This document shows, piece by piece, positions 9,517-20,546 of a stretch of DNA of 64,000 nt. This stretch comes from Kosakonia oryzendophytica (GTDB lineage: Bacteria; Pseudomonadota; Gammaproteobacteria; Enterobacterales; Enterobacteriaceae). The position numbers were made by a program, and so were the translations under genes. The notes under the pieces were generated by a model. That model worked only from the letters and a program-made list of their open reading frames with translations, was not told the origin of the DNA and searched no databases. Location: the NCBI RefSeq assembly GCF_900094925.1, contig NZ_FMAY01000002.1:443131-507130 (forward strand). Direction: 5' to 3'. The stretch's first letter is position 1, and every line of letters begins with the position of its first letter.

Positions 9517-10458
9517 ATGAAGCTGATACGCGGCATACATAATCTCAGCCAGGCACCGCACGGGTGTGTGCTGACTATTGGTAATTTCGATGGCGTCCAC
9601 CGTGGCCATCAGGCGTTATTACAAGGGCTTGGCGAAGAAGGCCGTGCTCGTGGGCTACCCGTGGTGGTGATGATTTTTGAACCACAACCGCTGGAACTGT
9701 TTGCTGGCGAAAAAGCGCCTGCACGCCTGACGCGTTTGCGGGAAAAGCTGCGTTGGCTGGCGGAATGCGGCGTGGATTACGTGCTGTGCGTGCGTTTCGA
9801 TCGCCGTTTTGCAGCGCTGACCGCACAAACGTTTGTCAGCGATCTGCTTGTCGATCGTCTTGGCGTGAAATTTCTCGCCGTCGGTGATGATTTCCGCTTT
9901 GGCGCTGGTCGCCAGGGGGATTTCTTGTTATTACAGAAAGCGGGCGAGAAGTATGGCTTTGACGTTATCAGCACACAAACCTTTTGTGAAGGCGGTACTC
10001 GCGTAAGCAGCACGGCGGTGCGGCAGGCGTTGGCTGACGATAACCTCGAACAAGCTGAAACGTTACTGGGCCATCCTTTCAGCATCTCCGGGCGCGTGGT
10101 GCACGGCGATGAGTTGGGGCGGACGATAGGTTTCCCGACGGCGAATTTACCGCTGCGTCGTCAGGTCTCCCCGGTTAAAGGGGTGTATGCGGTAGAAGTG
10201 GCTGGACTGGGCGATACTGTCCTTCCCGGCGTTGCCAATATCGGCACTCGCCCGACAGTCTCTGGTGTACGTCAGCAACTGGAAGTGCATTTGCTGGATG
10301 TTGTAATGGACCTCTACGGGCGCCATATAGATGTAGTACTGCGTAAAAAATTACGCAATGAGCAGCGATTTGCCTCCCTCGATGAACTGAAAGCGCAAAT
10401 CGCCCGAGATGAGGTAGCGGCCCGCGAGTTTTTTGGGCTATCTAAACCGGCTTCTTAA
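9517..10458 (+). CDS. ribF: Bifunctional riboflavin kinase / FMN adenylyltransferase
   Basis: A 313-residue cytosolic enzyme that turns riboflavin into FMN and FMN into FAD. The N-terminal nucleotidyltransferase domain has TIGNFDGVHRGHQALL (residues about 20-35) and the ISSTAVR-like VSSTAVRQAL motif. The C-terminal kinase domain has GRTIGFPTANLPL and GVYAVEV. Length equals E. coli RibF. It starts a block of co-directional genes (ileS, lspA, fkpB, ispH, rihC) known in E. coli to be at least partly co-transcribed. The ileS start lies 45 bases after its stop. Confidence 0.97.
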   Translation: MKLIRGIHNLSQAPHGCVLTIGNFDGVHRGHQALLQGLGEEGRARGLPVVVMIFEPQPLELFAGEKAPARLTRLREKLRWLAECGVDYVLCVRFDRRFAALTAQTFVSDLLVDRLGVKFLAVGDDFRFGAGRQGDFLLLQKAGEKYGFDVISTQTFCEGGTRVSSTAVRQALADDNLEQAETLLGHPFSISGRVVHGDELGRTIGFPTANLPLRRQVSPVKGVYAVEVAGLGDTVLPGVANIGTRPTVSGVRQQLEVHLLDVVMDLYGRHIDVVLRKKLRNEQRFASLDELKAQIARDEVAAREFFGLSKPAS

Positions 10459-10503
10459 GGCCTGGTGGTATTAATCAAACCGAAATACGGAACCGAGAAT
10501 CTG

Positions 10504-13320
10504 ATGAGTGACTATAAATCTACCCTGAATTTGCCGGAAACAGGGTTCCCGATGCGTGGCGATCTCGCCAAACGCGAGCCGGGGATGCTGGCGCGTTGGA
10601 CTGATGATGACCTGTACGGCATCATCCGTGCAGCGAAAAAAGGCAAAAAAACCTTCATTCTGCATGATGGCCCTCCTTATGCGAATGGCAGCATTCATAT
10701 TGGTCACTCGGTTAACAAGATTCTGAAAGACATTATTGTGAAGTCCAAAGGACTCGCAGGATATGACTCGCCTTACGTTCCGGGCTGGGACTGCCATGGC
10801 TTGCCGATCGAGCTGAAAGTGGAGCAGGAGTTCGGGAAACCGGGCGAGAAGTTCACCGCCGCCGAGTTCCGCGCCAAATGTCGCGAATACGCAGCCACGC
10901 AGGTTGACGGTCAGCGCGCTGATTTTATCCGCCTTGGCGTGCTGGGCGACTGGTCGCACCCGTATCTGACGATGGACTTCAAAACCGAAGCTAACATCAT
11001 TCGTGCGCTGGGGAAAATCATTGGCAATGGCCACCTGCATAAAGGCGCGAAACCGGTGCACTGGTGCGTTGACTGCCGCTCTGCGCTGGCGGAAGCGGAA
11101 GTGGAATATTACGACAAAACCTCTCCGTCCATTGATGTTGCATTCCACGCGGTTGATCAGGCTGCGGTAAAAGCCAAATTCGGCGTATCGTCGGTTAATG
11201 GCCCGATTTCGCTTGTTATCTGGACCACCACCCCGTGGACACTACCAGCCAACCGCGCGATCTCCCTCTCACCAGAATTCGACTATGCGTTGGTGCAGGT
11301 TGATGGTCAGGCGCTGATCCTGGCGAAAGATCTGGTTGAAAGCGTAGCAAAACGCATCGGCGCTGCAGACTACGCTGTTTTGGGCACCGTGAAAGGTTCT
11401 GAACTGGAACTGATGCGCTTTAAACATCCGTTCCTCGACTTTGATGTGCCAGCGATCCTGGGCGATCACGTTACGCTGGATGCCGGTACCGGTGCGGTGC
11501 ATACCGCCGGCGGTCATGGCCCGGACGACTACACCATCAGCCTGAAATACGGTCTGGAAATTGCTAATCCGGTCGGCCCGGACGGCGCGTATCTGGCCGG
11601 GACCTATCCTGCGCTGGATGGCATCAACGTCTTCAAAGCCAACGACATCATCGTCAATATGCTGCGTGACAGCGGCGCACTGTTGCATGTCGAAAAACTG
11701 CAGCACAGCTATCCGTGCTGCTGGCGTCACAAGTCGCCGATCATCTTCCGTGCGACGCCGCAGTGGTTTGTCAGCATGGATCAAAAAGGCCTGCGCGCGC
11801 AGTCTCTCAAAGAGATCAAAGGTGTACAGTGGATCCCGGACTGGGGCCAGGCGCGTATCGAATCCATGGTTGCTAACCGCCCTGACTGGTGTATTTCGCG
11901 TCAGCGTACCTGGGGCGTGCCGATGTCGCTGTTTGTTCACAAAGACACGGAAGAGCTGCATCCGCGTACTGAAGAGCTGATTGAAGCCGTTGCTAAACGC
12001 GTTGAAGCGGAGGGGATCCAGGCATGGTGGGATCTCGATCCTCGTGACATCCTGGGTGACGATGCTGACAATTATGTGAAAGTGCCGGACACGCTGGACG
12101 TCTGGTTTGACTCCGGTTCAACCCATGCTTCCGTTGTGGATGTGCGCCCGGAATTTGCCGGTCATGCGGCGGATATGTATCTGGAAGGTTCGGATCAGCA
12201 TCGTGGCTGGTTTATGTCTTCCCTGATGATTTCTACGGCAATGAAAGGCAAAGCGCCATACCGCCAGGTGCTGACACACGGTTTCACCGTTGATGGCCAG
12301 GGCCGCAAAATGTCCAAATCCATCGGCAACACCGTGTCGCCGCAGGATGTGATGAATAAGCTGGGTGCAGACATTTTACGTCTGTGGGTGGCGTCGACCG
12401 ACTATACCGGCGAAATGGCAGTGTCGGACGAAATCCTCAAACGTGCCGCCGACAGCTATCGTCGTATCCGTAACACCGCGCGCTTCCTGCTGGCGAACCT
12501 GAACGGTTTCGACCCGGTAAAAGATATGGTGCAGCCGGAAGAGATGGTGGTGCTGGATCGCTGGGCGGTTGGCTGCGCGCAAGCAGCGCAGGAAGATATC
12601 CTGAAAGCATACGAGTCCTACGACTTCCATGAAGTGGTACAGCGTCTGATGCGCTTCTGCTCCATCGAGATGGGCTCGTTCTACCTCGACATCATCAAAG
12701 ACCGTCAGTACACCGCAAAAGCAGACAGCGTTGCGCGTCGTAGCTGCCAGACCGCGCTGTATCATATCAGCGAGGCGCTGGTGCGCTGGATGGCACCGAT
12801 CCTGTCCTTCACCGCTGATGAAATCTGGGGATACCTGCCGGGCGATCGTGAGAAGTATGTTTTCACTGGTGAGTGGTACGAAGGCCTGTTTGGTCTTGCT
12901 GAAACCGAAGCCATGAACGATGCCTTCTGGGACGAGTTGCTGAAAGTCCGCGGCGAAGTGAACAAGGTGATTGAACAGGCGCGAGCTGACAAGAAAGTCG
13001 GTGGTTCTCTGGAAGCGGCGGTAACGCTGTTTGCCGAACCTGAGCTGGCGGCGAAGCTGACAGCGCTGGGGGATGAATTGCGATTTGTCCTGTTGACCTC
13101 GGGTGCGAAAGTTGCGGATTATGCCACGGCTTCTGCGGACGCCTGGCAGAGCGATGTGCTCAAAGGGCTGAAGGTCGAATTAAGCAAGGCCGAAGGTGAG
13201 AAATGCCCGCGTTGCTGGCATTACACTACCGATGTCGGTCAGGTGGCGGAACACGCAGATATCTGCGGACGCTGTGTAAGCAACGTCGCCGGTGACGGCG
13301 AAAAACGTAAGTTTGCCTGA
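10504..13320 (+). CDS. ileS: Isoleucyl-tRNA synthetase
   Basis: A 938-residue class I aminoacyl-tRNA synthetase, the same length as E. coli IleRS. The HIGH signature appears as SIHIGHS after HDGPPYANG near residue 60, and KMSKS as [10 protein letters not shown] near residue 602. The editing domain (CP1) lies between, including [12 protein letters not shown]. The C-terminal zinc-binding tail shows [10 protein letters not shown] and CGRCVSN. The start at ATG 10504 ([14 protein letters not shown]) is chosen over an in-frame GTG at 10465 by family alignment. The stop TGA overlaps the lspA start by one base, implying coupled translation. Confidence 0.98.
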   Translation: MSDYKSTLNLPETGFPMRGDLAKREPGMLARWTDDDLYGIIRAAKKGKKTFILHDGPPYANGSIHIGHSVNKILKDIIVKSKGLAGYDSPYVPGWDCHGLPIELKVEQEFGKPGEKFTAAEFRAKCREYAATQVDGQRADFIRLGVLGDWSHPYLTMDFKTEANIIRALGKIIGNGHLHKGAKPVHWCVDCRSALAEAEVEYYDKTSPSIDVAFHAVDQAAVKAKFGVSSVNGPISLVIWTTTPWTLPANRAISLSPEFDYALVQVDGQALILAKDLVESVAKRIGAADYAVLGTVKGSELELMRFKHPFLDFDVPAILGDHVTLDAGTGAVHTAGGHGPDDYTISLKYGLEIANPVGPDGAYLAGTYPALDGINVFKANDIIVNMLRDSGALLHVEKLQHSYPCCWRHKSPIIFRATPQWFVSMDQKGLRAQSLKEIKGVQWIPDWGQARIESMVANRPDWCISRQRTWGVPMSLFVHKDTEELHPRTEELIEAVAKRVEAEGIQAWWDLDPRDILGDDADNYVKVPDTLDVWFDSGSTHASVVDVRPEFAGHAADMYLEGSDQHRGWFMSSLMISTAMKGKAPYRQVLTHGFTVDGQGRKMSKSIGNTVSPQDVMNKLGADILRLWVASTDYTGEMAVSDEILKRAADSYRRIRNTARFLLANLNGFDPVKDMVQPEEMVVLDRWAVGCAQAAQEDILKAYESYDFHEVVQRLMRFCSIEMGSFYLDIIKDRQYTAKADSVARRSCQTALYHISEALVRWMAPILSFTADEIWGYLPGDREKYVFTGEWYEGLFGLAETEAMNDAFWDELLKVRGEVNKVIEQARADKKVGGSLEAAVTLFAEPELAAKLTALGDELRFVLLTSGAKVADYATASADAWQSDVLKGLKVELSKAEGEKCPRCWHYTTDVGQVAEHADICGRCVSNVAGDGEKRKFA

Positions 13321-13820
13321 TGAGTAAACCGATCCTTTCAACAGGGCTGCGCTGGCTATGGCTGGTCGTGGTTGTGCTGATTATCGATCTGGGCAGTAAA
13401 TACCTGATCCTCCAGAACTTTGCTCTGGGGGATACGGTTTCTCTGTTCCCGTCTCTTAATCTGCATTATGCGCGTAACTATGGTGCCGCATTCAGTTTTC
13501 TGGCTGACAGTGGTGGCTGGCAGCGCTGGTTTTTCGCGGGTATCGCTATAGGCATCTGCGTGGTGTTGGCGGTGCTGATGTACCGGGCGAAAGCCTCGCA
13601 GAAACTGAATAACATCGCTTATGCGCTGATTATCGGTGGTGCGTTGGGTAACCTGTTCGACCGTTTGTGGCATGGTTTTGTCGTCGATATGATCGATTTC
13701 TATATGGGCGACTGGCATTTTGCTACGTTTAACCTTGCTGATACCGCGATCTGTATCGGTGCGGCGTTGATTGTGCTGGAAGGTTTCTTACCCTCCGCGG
13801 CAACGAAAAAACAGGCGTAA
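13320..13820 (+). CDS. lspA: Lipoprotein signal peptidase (signal peptidase II)
   Basis: A 166-residue inner-membrane aspartyl protease that cuts signal peptides from lipidated prolipoproteins. Four hydrophobic helices are visible. The two catalytic aspartate motifs are present: [19 protein letters not shown] and [11 protein letters not shown]. Translation probably couples to ileS through the ATGA overlap. It is two residues longer than E. coli LspA. One client is encoded nearby: the small lipoprotein at 23969. Confidence 0.97.
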   Translation: MSKPILSTGLRWLWLVVVVLIIDLGSKYLILQNFALGDTVSLFPSLNLHYARNYGAAFSFLADSGGWQRWFFAGIAIGICVVLAVLMYRAKASQKLNNIAYALIIGGALGNLFDRLWHGFVVDMIDFYMGDWHFATFNLADTAICIGAALIVLEGFLPSAATKKQA

Positions 13821-13837
13821 TCCGTCAAAGCAGTGCA

Positions 13838-13875
13838 GGCCCGGTTGTGGGCCGGATAGCGTTGTGTCATCCGGC
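13838..13875. repeat. REP-like palindromes between lspA and fkpB
   Basis: Two adjacent inverted repeats: GGCCC-ggttgt-GGGCC at 13838-13853 and GCCGGAT-agcgttgtgtc-ATCCGGC at 13851-13875. The second has the GCCGGAT arms of enterobacterial REP/PU elements, which protect mRNA ends and bind gyrase. No T-run follows. Confidence 0.55.
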
Positions 13876-13927
13876 AATGAAAATGCAACCGGGCAGTATC
13901 ACTGCTCAAAACATAAGAGCAACCTGC

Positions 13928-14377
13928 ATGTCTAAATCCGTACAAAGCGATAGCGCAGTGCTGGTGCACTTTACGCTGAAACTTGAAGATGGCTCTCTTG
14001 CTGAGTCAACCCGCAATAACGGCAAACCGGCGTTGTTTCGCCTTGGTGACGGTTCACTTTCCGAAGGGCTGGAACAACATCTGCTGGGTTTGAAGGCCGG
14101 TGAGAAAAAAGCGTTCTCTCTCGAGCCGGACGCCGCATTTGGTACGCCGAGCCCGGACCTGATCCAGTATTTCTCCCGTCGCGAGTTTATGGACGCCGGT
14201 GAACCTGAAGTCGGTGCGATTATGCTTTTTACGGCAATGGACGGCAGTGAAATGCCCGGCGTGATCCGTGAAGTCAACGGCGACTCTATTACCGTTGATT
14301 TTAACCACCCGCTGGCGGGCAGAACCGTCCATTTTGATATCGATGTGCTGGAAGTCGATCCAGCGTTGGAGGCATAA
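13928..14377 (+). CDS. fkpB: FKBP-type peptidyl-prolyl isomerase (SlpA)
   Basis: A 149-residue cytosolic FKBP of the SlyD/SlpA type. It opens [18 protein letters not shown] and has the insert-in-flap region [19 protein letters not shown], ending in [14 protein letters not shown]. Length equals E. coli FkpB. The ATG at 13928 is chosen because it gives the family N-terminus; upstream in-frame codons run through the palindromes. Its stop TAA directly abuts the ispH ATG, so the two are translationally linked. Confidence 0.95.
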   Translation: MSKSVQSDSAVLVHFTLKLEDGSLAESTRNNGKPALFRLGDGSLSEGLEQHLLGLKAGEKKAFSLEPDAAFGTPSPDLIQYFSRREFMDAGEPEVGAIMLFTAMDGSEMPGVIREVNGDSITVDFNHPLAGRTVHFDIDVLEVDPALEA

Positions 14378-15328
14378 ATGCAGATCCTGTTGGCTAACCC
14401 GCGCGGTTTTTGCGCCGGGGTTGACCGCGCTATCAGCATTGTTGAAAACGCGCTGGCCATCTACGGTGCGCCGATTTATGTGCGCCATGAAGTGGTGCAT
14501 AACCGCTACGTCGTTGATAGCCTGCGCGAGCGTGGCGCTATTTTTATTGAGCAGATCAGCGAAGTGCCGGATGGCGCGATCCTCATTTTCTCCGCCCACG
14601 GAGTTTCCCAGGCGGTGCGTAATGAAGCAAAAAGTCGCGATCTGACTGTCTTCGATGCGACCTGTCCGCTGGTCACCAAAGTCCATATGGAAGTTGCTCG
14701 TGCCAGTCGACGCGGCGAAGAGGCGATTCTGATTGGTCATGCTGGTCATCCGGAAGTGGAAGGAACTATGGGCCAGTACAGCAACCCGGAAGGGGGCATG
14801 TATCTGGTGGAATCGCCGGAAGATGTCGGAACGCTGAATATCAAAGACGCGGGCAAGCTGTCATTTATGACGCAGACCACACTTTCAGTCGATGACACGT
14901 CTGCTGTGATTGATGCGCTGCGTGAGCGTTTCCCGCAGATTGTTGGCCCGCGTAAAGACGATATCTGCTATGCCACCACCAACCGTCAGGAAGCCGTGCG
15001 TGCGCTGGCTGAGCAGGCCGAAGTGGTGCTGGTCGTCGGCTCGAAAAACTCCTCCAACTCCAACCGCCTTGCTGAGCTGGCGCAGCGTATGGGGAAACGG
15101 GCATATCTGATTGATGACGCGTCTGATATTCAGGAAGTCTGGGTGCAAAACATTGCCTGCGTTGGCGTGACGGCAGGCGCATCCGCACCGGATATTCTGG
15201 TGCAGCAAGTGATTGCGCGTTTACAGGCGCTGGGTGGCGGCGAGGCCATTCCGCTGGAAGGGCGTGAAGAGAATATTGTTTTCGAAGTGCCAAAAGAGCT
15301 GCGCGTGGATGTTCGCGAAGTCGAATAA
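14378..15328 (+). CDS. ispH: 4-hydroxy-3-methylbut-2-enyl diphosphate reductase
   Basis: A 316-residue iron-sulfur enzyme, the last step of the MEP isoprenoid pathway, making IPP and DMAPP from HMBPP. The three cluster cysteines are visible: C12 in [13 protein letters not shown], one in [14 protein letters not shown] near 96, and one in [11 protein letters not shown] near 197. The catalytic TTNRQ and NSSNSNRL motifs are present. Length equals E. coli IspH. Start codon immediately follows the fkpB stop; a terminator lies 28 bases after the ispH stop. Confidence 0.98.
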   Translation: MQILLANPRGFCAGVDRAISIVENALAIYGAPIYVRHEVVHNRYVVDSLRERGAIFIEQISEVPDGAILIFSAHGVSQAVRNEAKSRDLTVFDATCPLVTKVHMEVARASRRGEEAILIGHAGHPEVEGTMGQYSNPEGGMYLVESPEDVGTLNIKDAGKLSFMTQTTLSVDDTSAVIDALRERFPQIVGPRKDDICYATTNRQEAVRALAEQAEVVLVVGSKNSSNSNRLAELAQRMGKRAYLIDDASDIQEVWVQNIACVGVTAGASAPDILVQQVIARLQALGGGEAIPLEGREENIVFEVPKELRVDVREVE

Positions 15329-15355
15329 CGTTTTTACCCGTGCCTTATGCGAAGA

Positions 15356-15382
15356 TGCCAGACTCAGTCTGGCATTTTTTTT
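15356..15382 (+). terminator. Terminator after ispH
   Basis: The stem TGCCAGA-ctcag-TCTGGCA followed by eight T is a strong rho-independent terminator in the 74-base gap before rihC. Some read-through into rihC is possible since rihC follows in the same direction. Confidence 0.9.
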
Positions 15383-15402
15383 AATAATCTTGTGGAGGTG
15401 TT

Positions 15403-16317
15403 ATGCGCCAGCCGATCATTCTCGACACCGACCCCGGCATTGATGATGCTGTTGCCCTTGCTGCGGCCTTGTTTGCGCCGCAGTGCGATCTCAGGTTAAT
15501 CACCACCGTTGCCGGCAACGTTTCGCTGGAAAAAACCACCCGTAACGCGTTGCAACTACTGAATTTCTGGCAGGCCGACATTCCGCTGGCGCAGGGGGCG
15601 GCAACACCTTTGCTGCGACCTCTTTACTGTGCAGCCGATGTCCACGGCGAGTCCGGAATGGAGGGGTACGACTTTGTTGAGCACCCGCGCCAGCCGCTGG
15701 CGAAACCGGCATTTCAGGCGATCCGCGACGTGCTACTGGCATCGCCGGAGCCGATAACGCTGGTCACCATCGGCCCGCTCACCAACATTGCGCTATTGTT
15801 GTCGCACTATCCGGAGTGCCAGTTCAACATCCGCCGACTGGTGATGATGGGCGGTTCCGCCGGGCGTGGCAATTTTACTCCGAACGCTGAGTTTAATATT
15901 GCTGTCGATCCGGAAGCCGCCGCCCGCGTGTTTAACAGCGGTCTGGAGATTGTGATGTGTGGGCTGGACGTCACCAACCGGGCGACATTAACCCCCGAGT
16001 TTCTGGCGACGCTGCCCACGCTAAACCGCACGGGCCACATGTTGCACGCACTGTTTAGCCACTACCGCAGCGGCAGCATGACAACGGGATTGCGGATGCA
16101 CGATCTCTGTGCGATTGCCTGTCTGGTTCGCCCTGAGTTGTTTACGCTGAAATCCTGTTTTGTGGCGGTAGAAACCCAGGGACGTTATACCGCCGGGACC
16201 ACCGTGGTGGATCTTGACGGCAAGCTTAATCAACCGCCAAACGCACGGGTAGCGCTGGACATCGACATAAACGGTTTTCGCCACTGGGTGGCGGAAGTGC
16301 TGGCACTGGCACCCTAA
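15403..16317 (+). CDS. rihC: Non-specific ribonucleoside hydrolase
   Basis: A 304-residue nucleoside hydrolase that splits purine and pyrimidine ribonucleosides into base and ribose, for salvage. The calcium-binding aspartate cluster of the family is visible at the N-terminus as [12 protein letters not shown], followed by [13 protein letters not shown] and [10 protein letters not shown]. The ribosome site TGGAGGTG sits 6 to 13 bases before the ATG. Length equals E. coli RihC. The gene ends inside the tail of the convergent LysR gene, sharing 4 bases. Confidence 0.95.
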   Translation: MRQPIILDTDPGIDDAVALAAALFAPQCDLRLITTVAGNVSLEKTTRNALQLLNFWQADIPLAQGAATPLLRPLYCAADVHGESGMEGYDFVEHPRQPLAKPAFQAIRDVLLASPEPITLVTIGPLTNIALLLSHYPECQFNIRRLVMMGGSAGRGNFTPNAEFNIAVDPEAAARVFNSGLEIVMCGLDVTNRATLTPEFLATLPTLNRTGHMLHALFSHYRSGSMTTGLRMHDLCAIACLVRPELFTLKSCFVAVETQGRYTAGTTVVDLDGKLNQPPNARVALDIDINGFRHWVAEVLALAP

Positions 16318-17219
16318 GAGGCCATTTTTTCAGTCAGGTAATCGATCATTGCCCGCATGCGGGCGGGCATATGTTTGTTACGCGCCCACAGTAGCCACAG
16401 TTCTCCGGTATAGCTGCTGATGAATTCCCATTCCGGCAGGAGTTGCACAATCTCGCCGCTGTTGAGTGATTCGCGGGCGGTAAACAGTGGCAGGCTGCCA
16501 ATACCAAGATGTTGCTTAACAGCATCCAGTCGCACGCCAGTGTGATTCGCGGCATAACGTCCCCGTGTCTGAATGGTTTCCACGTTGTCGCCGCGACAGA
16601 ATTTCCAGCGTGAATCCGCTGGCGTCTCGCCAAGGCTTATACAGCTGTGGTCGCGCAATGCCTGCGGGTGAGTTGGCGTACCATGCTGGCGCAAGTATTC
16701 CGGTGTCGCGCAGATAACGTGCGTCACTGGCATCAGTGTTCTGCCATAGAGTCCGGGGGAGGGAGAATGGGTTATGCGCAGCGCCAAATCAACGCCATCG
16801 TCGATCAAATCCATATAGCGGTCTTCAAGCCGCAAACAGATATCCACTTGCGGGTAGCGCTGAAGAAACTCAGGTATCAGCGGGTGAATAACAAAACGAC
16901 CAATGGCTTTGGGAACGCTGACGGTCAACTTACCCTGCGCGATGCTCTGCATACTGCTACCAGAATCCATGGCCTGGCGTGCGGCATCCAGCATCTCCAC
17001 TGCATGGTCATATACCATTTTTCCAGTGGCGCTGAGCGCCAGTTTGCGGGTGGTACGGTGCAACAACTTATTGCCTAACTCACGTTCCAGTCGCGTAACG
17101 CTACGGCTGATTGCCGAGGGTGTCGCGCCAGACAAGCGAGCGGCCGCGGAAAAACTGCCCTGATCAACGATGCAGACAAACGTCGCAAGATCCGGAAGCA
17201 GGCTCAGATTCAGATTCAT
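16314..17219 (-). CDS. LysR-family regulator (CrgA/DmlR-like)
   Basis: A 301-residue LysR regulator, not one I can name. The helix-turn-helix is clear: [25 protein letters not shown] at residues about 21-45, followed by [13 protein letters not shown], the wing typical of the CrgA/AaeR/DmlR branch. The effector domain carries QGKLTVSVP and DLALRIT-type strands. It is divergent from the AlaX gene, with 93 bases between the starts, so that gene is the likely target in addition to autoregulation. K-12 has no gene at this site between rihC and dapB. Its target and signal are unknown. Confidence 0.8.
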   Translation of the reverse strand: MNLNLSLLPDLATFVCIVDQGSFSAAARLSGATPSAISRSVTRLERELGNKLLHRTTRKLALSATGKMVYDHAVEMLDAARQAMDSGSSMQSIAQGKLTVSVPKAIGRFVIHPLIPEFLQRYPQVDICLRLEDRYMDLIDDGVDLALRITHSPSPGLYGRTLMPVTHVICATPEYLRQHGTPTHPQALRDHSCISLGETPADSRWKFCRGDNVETIQTRGRYAANHTGVRLDAVKQHLGIGSLPLFTARESLNSGEIVQLLPEWEFISSYTGELWLLWARNKHMPARMRAMIDYLTEKMAS

Positions 17220-17312
17220 TTGTGCGTCTCAGGCAAAAGTGCATTGAATGGCGATGTAATTATCGCTGCCAGTGAATTGAATATACTCTGCCTCTTGAGA
17301 GGAGGACACCCC

Positions 17313-17942
17313 ATGACTGAACGCCTTTATTACACCAGCGATGTGCTGGAATGTACTGCACAGGTGCGACGCTGCGATCAACAAAGCGAAGGGCACTATG
17401 CAATTGTGCTCGATAAAACAATTTTTCATCCGCAGGGCGGGGGACAGCCCGCCGATAAGGGATGGATCGCCGGGATGCCGGTTGAGACTGTTTTGCAACA
17501 AGGTGATGACGTTGTGCATATTCTGGCCCAGCCGTTGGCGGCAAATGCGGTCAGGTTAGAAGTCGATGCCCTGTGTCGGGCACTGCATGCGCGTCTGCAT
17601 TCCGCCGGGCACCTGATTGGTTATGCCGGAGAGCAGTATGGCTGGCGGCCCGTAAAAGCGCACCACTGGCCGGGGGAAGGGCGCATCACCTTTGCTGCCG
17701 GGGAGAATTCCCGCGAACCGGAGATTCAGTGGCTGGATGAGTTCATTGAAGGCTGGCGGTCTGCGGCATTGCCCCGTCATATTGCCTTTGAAGATGGGCG
17801 TCGCAAAGTGCGCTTTGACGATCTCCCTGCCTATGATTGCGGCGGTACGCATGTCGCTTCGCTGGCTGAACTGGGTTCGGTGGTGATCGGTAGCGTTAAA
17901 ATGAAAAAAGGTCAGCTTATCGTCAGTTACACGGTGCAATAA
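17313..17942 (+). CDS. AlaX-type alanyl-tRNA editing protein
   Basis: A 209-residue free-standing homologue of the AlaRS editing domain. The zinc site is complete: His96 and His100 in LHSAGHLIG, and Cys176 and His180 in DCGGTHV. The conserved FHPQGGGQPADKG loop is at residues 38-50. Such proteins hydrolyse Ser-tRNA(Ala) or Gly-tRNA(Ala); which one cannot be told. The start at 17313 follows a strong ribosome site (GAGAGGAGG); an upstream in-frame ATG at 17220 would run into the divergent promoter region. It sits alone between a LysR gene and dapB, an addition relative to K-12. Why a chromosome with AlaRS keeps a regulated extra editor is not explained by context. Confidence 0.85.
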   Translation: MTERLYYTSDVLECTAQVRRCDQQSEGHYAIVLDKTIFHPQGGGQPADKGWIAGMPVETVLQQGDDVVHILAQPLAANAVRLEVDALCRALHARLHSAGHLIGYAGEQYGWRPVKAHHWPGEGRITFAAGENSREPEIQWLDEFIEGWRSAALPRHIAFEDGRRKVRFDDLPAYDCGGTHVASLAELGSVVIGSVKMKKGQLIVSYTVQ

Positions 17943-18090
17943 GCCATAACGTCTGAGTCTGCTTCGTCGTATCATGCCTTTTACTGATATTTCTGGCTGT
18001 ATATCATTAAATTCTAATTATCGGCGTTTTCGGCTGGTGGCCCCGTCGCGGGCTGGTTAATCTGGAAACGATTCTCACGCATTTTTTTAA

Positions 18091-18927
<837 letters not shown>

Positions 18928-18977
18928 GTTTATTACCCATCGTGATGTGGTTGTTGCAGTCATAGTGACTTGATTGC

Positions 18978-19010
18978 AAAGGGCAATATTTTATTGCCCT
19001 TTTATTTTTT
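18978..19010 (+). terminator. dapB terminator
   Basis: The inverted repeat AAAGGGCAATA-ttt-TATTGCCCTTT followed by a T-rich tail lies 50 bases after the dapB stop. The flanking A and T runs make it potentially bidirectional. Confidence 0.85.
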
Positions 19011-19331
19011 CCATTTCAAGGTGATTTTGCTGAGAGTCATCTAAAATTATCAATCTTCCCCGTATTTTTTGTTTCATAATTGTAAATTTTGACCATCTGG
19101 TCTACTTTTTACGTTATGGCACAACCCGTAAGCAATTTTCTTGCGGCGCAAGCGTTTTCCTGGACGGTTTATGTGATCTTTTTGTCTGTTAAAGCCAGTA
19201 AACAAAGGCAGTGGCGTAAAAGAATAAGAAAAATATGCGAGATAAGTTGACTTTTAACCGACATCTCTCCAGAATGCCGCCGTTTGCCAAAAATCCACGG
19301 CCAGCAAATTTGCATTGATTCATCATCTGCA

Positions 19332-19370
19332 TTTGAATTAATATGCAAATAAAGTGAGTGAATATTCTCT
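19332..19370 (+). promoter_or_regulatory. Two ARG boxes of the carAB P2 promoter
   Basis: Two 18-base sites at 19332-19349 (TTTGAATTAATATGCAAA) and 19353-19370 (AGTGAGTGAATATTCTCT) are spaced by 3 bases, the standard tandem arrangement for the ArgR hexamer. They overlap the expected P2 promoter and end just before the carA ribosome site. The sequence is almost the same as in E. coli, where arginine-bound ArgR represses P2. Confidence 0.85.
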
Positions 19371-19380
19371 GGAGGATGTT

Positions 19381-20529
19381 TTGATTAAGTCAGCGCTATT
19401 GGTTCTGGAAGACGGAACCCAGTTTCACGGTCGGGCCATAGGGGCAACGGGCACGGCGGTTGGGGAAGTCGTTTTCAATACTTCAATGACCGGTTATCAA
19501 GAAATCCTCACTGATCCTTCCTATTCCCGCCAAATCGTCACTCTTACTTATCCCCATATCGGTAATGTCGGCACCAATTCCGCTGACGAAGAATCCTCTC
19601 AGGTACATGCGCAAGGCCTTGTCATCCGTGACCTGCCGCTGATTGCCAGCAACTTCCGCAATACCGAAGATCTCTCTTCTTACCTGAAGCGCCATAACAT
19701 TGTGGCCATTGCTGATATTGATACCCGTAAGCTGACCCGTTTGCTGCGCGAAAAAGGTGCGCAAAACGGCTGCATTATCGCAGGCGACAATGTTGATGCC
19801 GCTGTGGCGCTGGAGAAAGCGAAAGCCTTCCCGGGCCTGAACGGTATGGATCTGGCGAAAGAAGTGACCACCGCAGAAACCTACAGCTGGACACAAGGAA
19901 GCTGGACACTGGCGGGCGACCTGCCGCAGGCAAAAAAAGAGAGTGAATTGCCGTTCCATGTAGTGGCTTATGACTACGGTGCGAAACGCAACATCCTGCG
20001 CATGCTGGTGGACAGAGGCTGCCGCCTGACGGTGGTTCCGGCGAAAACGCCTGCCGCAGATGTCCTGAAACTCAATCCGGATGGGATTTTCCTGTCTAAC
20101 GGTCCTGGTGACCCGGCGCCGTGTGGCTACGCTATCGACGCGATTAAAACGTTCCTTGAGACGGAGATTCCGGTGTTCGGCATCTGTCTCGGCCATCAGT
20201 TGCTGGCGCTGGCGAGCGGTGCGAAAACTGTGAAAATGAAATTTGGTCACCACGGCGGTAACCACCCGGTAAAAGATATCGATAACAACACGGTGATGAT
20301 TACCGCGCAGAACCACGGTTTTGCCGTCGACGAAGCCTCTATGCCTGCTAACCTGCGCGTAACGCATAAATCGCTGTTCGATGGCACGCTGCAGGGGATT
20401 CATCGCACCGACAAACCGGCATTCAGTTTCCAGGGGCATCCGGAAGCAAGCCCGGGGCCGCACGATGCCGCGCCGCTGTTCGACCATTTTATCGAGTTAA
20501 TTGAGCAATACCGCAACACCGCCAAATAA
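19381..20529 (+). CDS. carA: Carbamoyl-phosphate synthase, small subunit
   Basis: A 382-residue glutamine amidotransferase subunit that supplies ammonia to CarB for carbamoyl phosphate, used in arginine and pyrimidine synthesis. The class I amidotransferase triad region is visible: the nucleophile in [15 protein letters not shown] and the His/Glu pair in [11 protein letters not shown]. The start is TTG at 19381 ([11 protein letters not shown]), 5 bases after GGAGG; this equals the E. coli start, also UUG. A GTG at 19354 is in frame but lies inside the ARG boxes. carB begins 17 bases after its stop. Confidence 0.96.
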   Translation: MIKSALLVLEDGTQFHGRAIGATGTAVGEVVFNTSMTGYQEILTDPSYSRQIVTLTYPHIGNVGTNSADEESSQVHAQGLVIRDLPLIASNFRNTEDLSSYLKRHNIVAIADIDTRKLTRLLREKGAQNGCIIAGDNVDAAVALEKAKAFPGLNGMDLAKEVTTAETYSWTQGSWTLAGDLPQAKKESELPFHVVAYDYGAKRNILRMLVDRGCRLTVVPAKTPAADVLKLNPDGIFLSNGPGDPAPCGYAIDAIKTFLETEIPVFGICLGHQLLALASGAKTVKMKFGHHGGNHPVKDIDNNTVMITAQNHGFAVDEASMPANLRVTHKSLFDGTLQGIHRTDKPAFSFQGHPEASPGPHDAAPLFDHFIELIEQYRNTAK

Positions 20530-20546
20530 TCAGGAGAACAAGAGCC

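Larger units (their letters stand above)
18928..19380. other. dapB-carA intergenic control region
   Basis: A 453-base AT-rich gap without a gene. It holds the dapB terminator (18978-19010), then sequence resembling the E. coli carAB promoter region, where P1 is controlled by pyrimidines (PepA, IHF, PurR) and P2 by arginine. The two ARG boxes at its right end are clear. I could not place the PepA, IHF or PurR sites reliably. Confidence 0.6.

Noticed and set aside
9314-9520. A 68-codon frame just before ribF.
   Set aside because: It is out of frame with the yaaY-like segment, overlaps the ribF start and has no recognisable sequence features.
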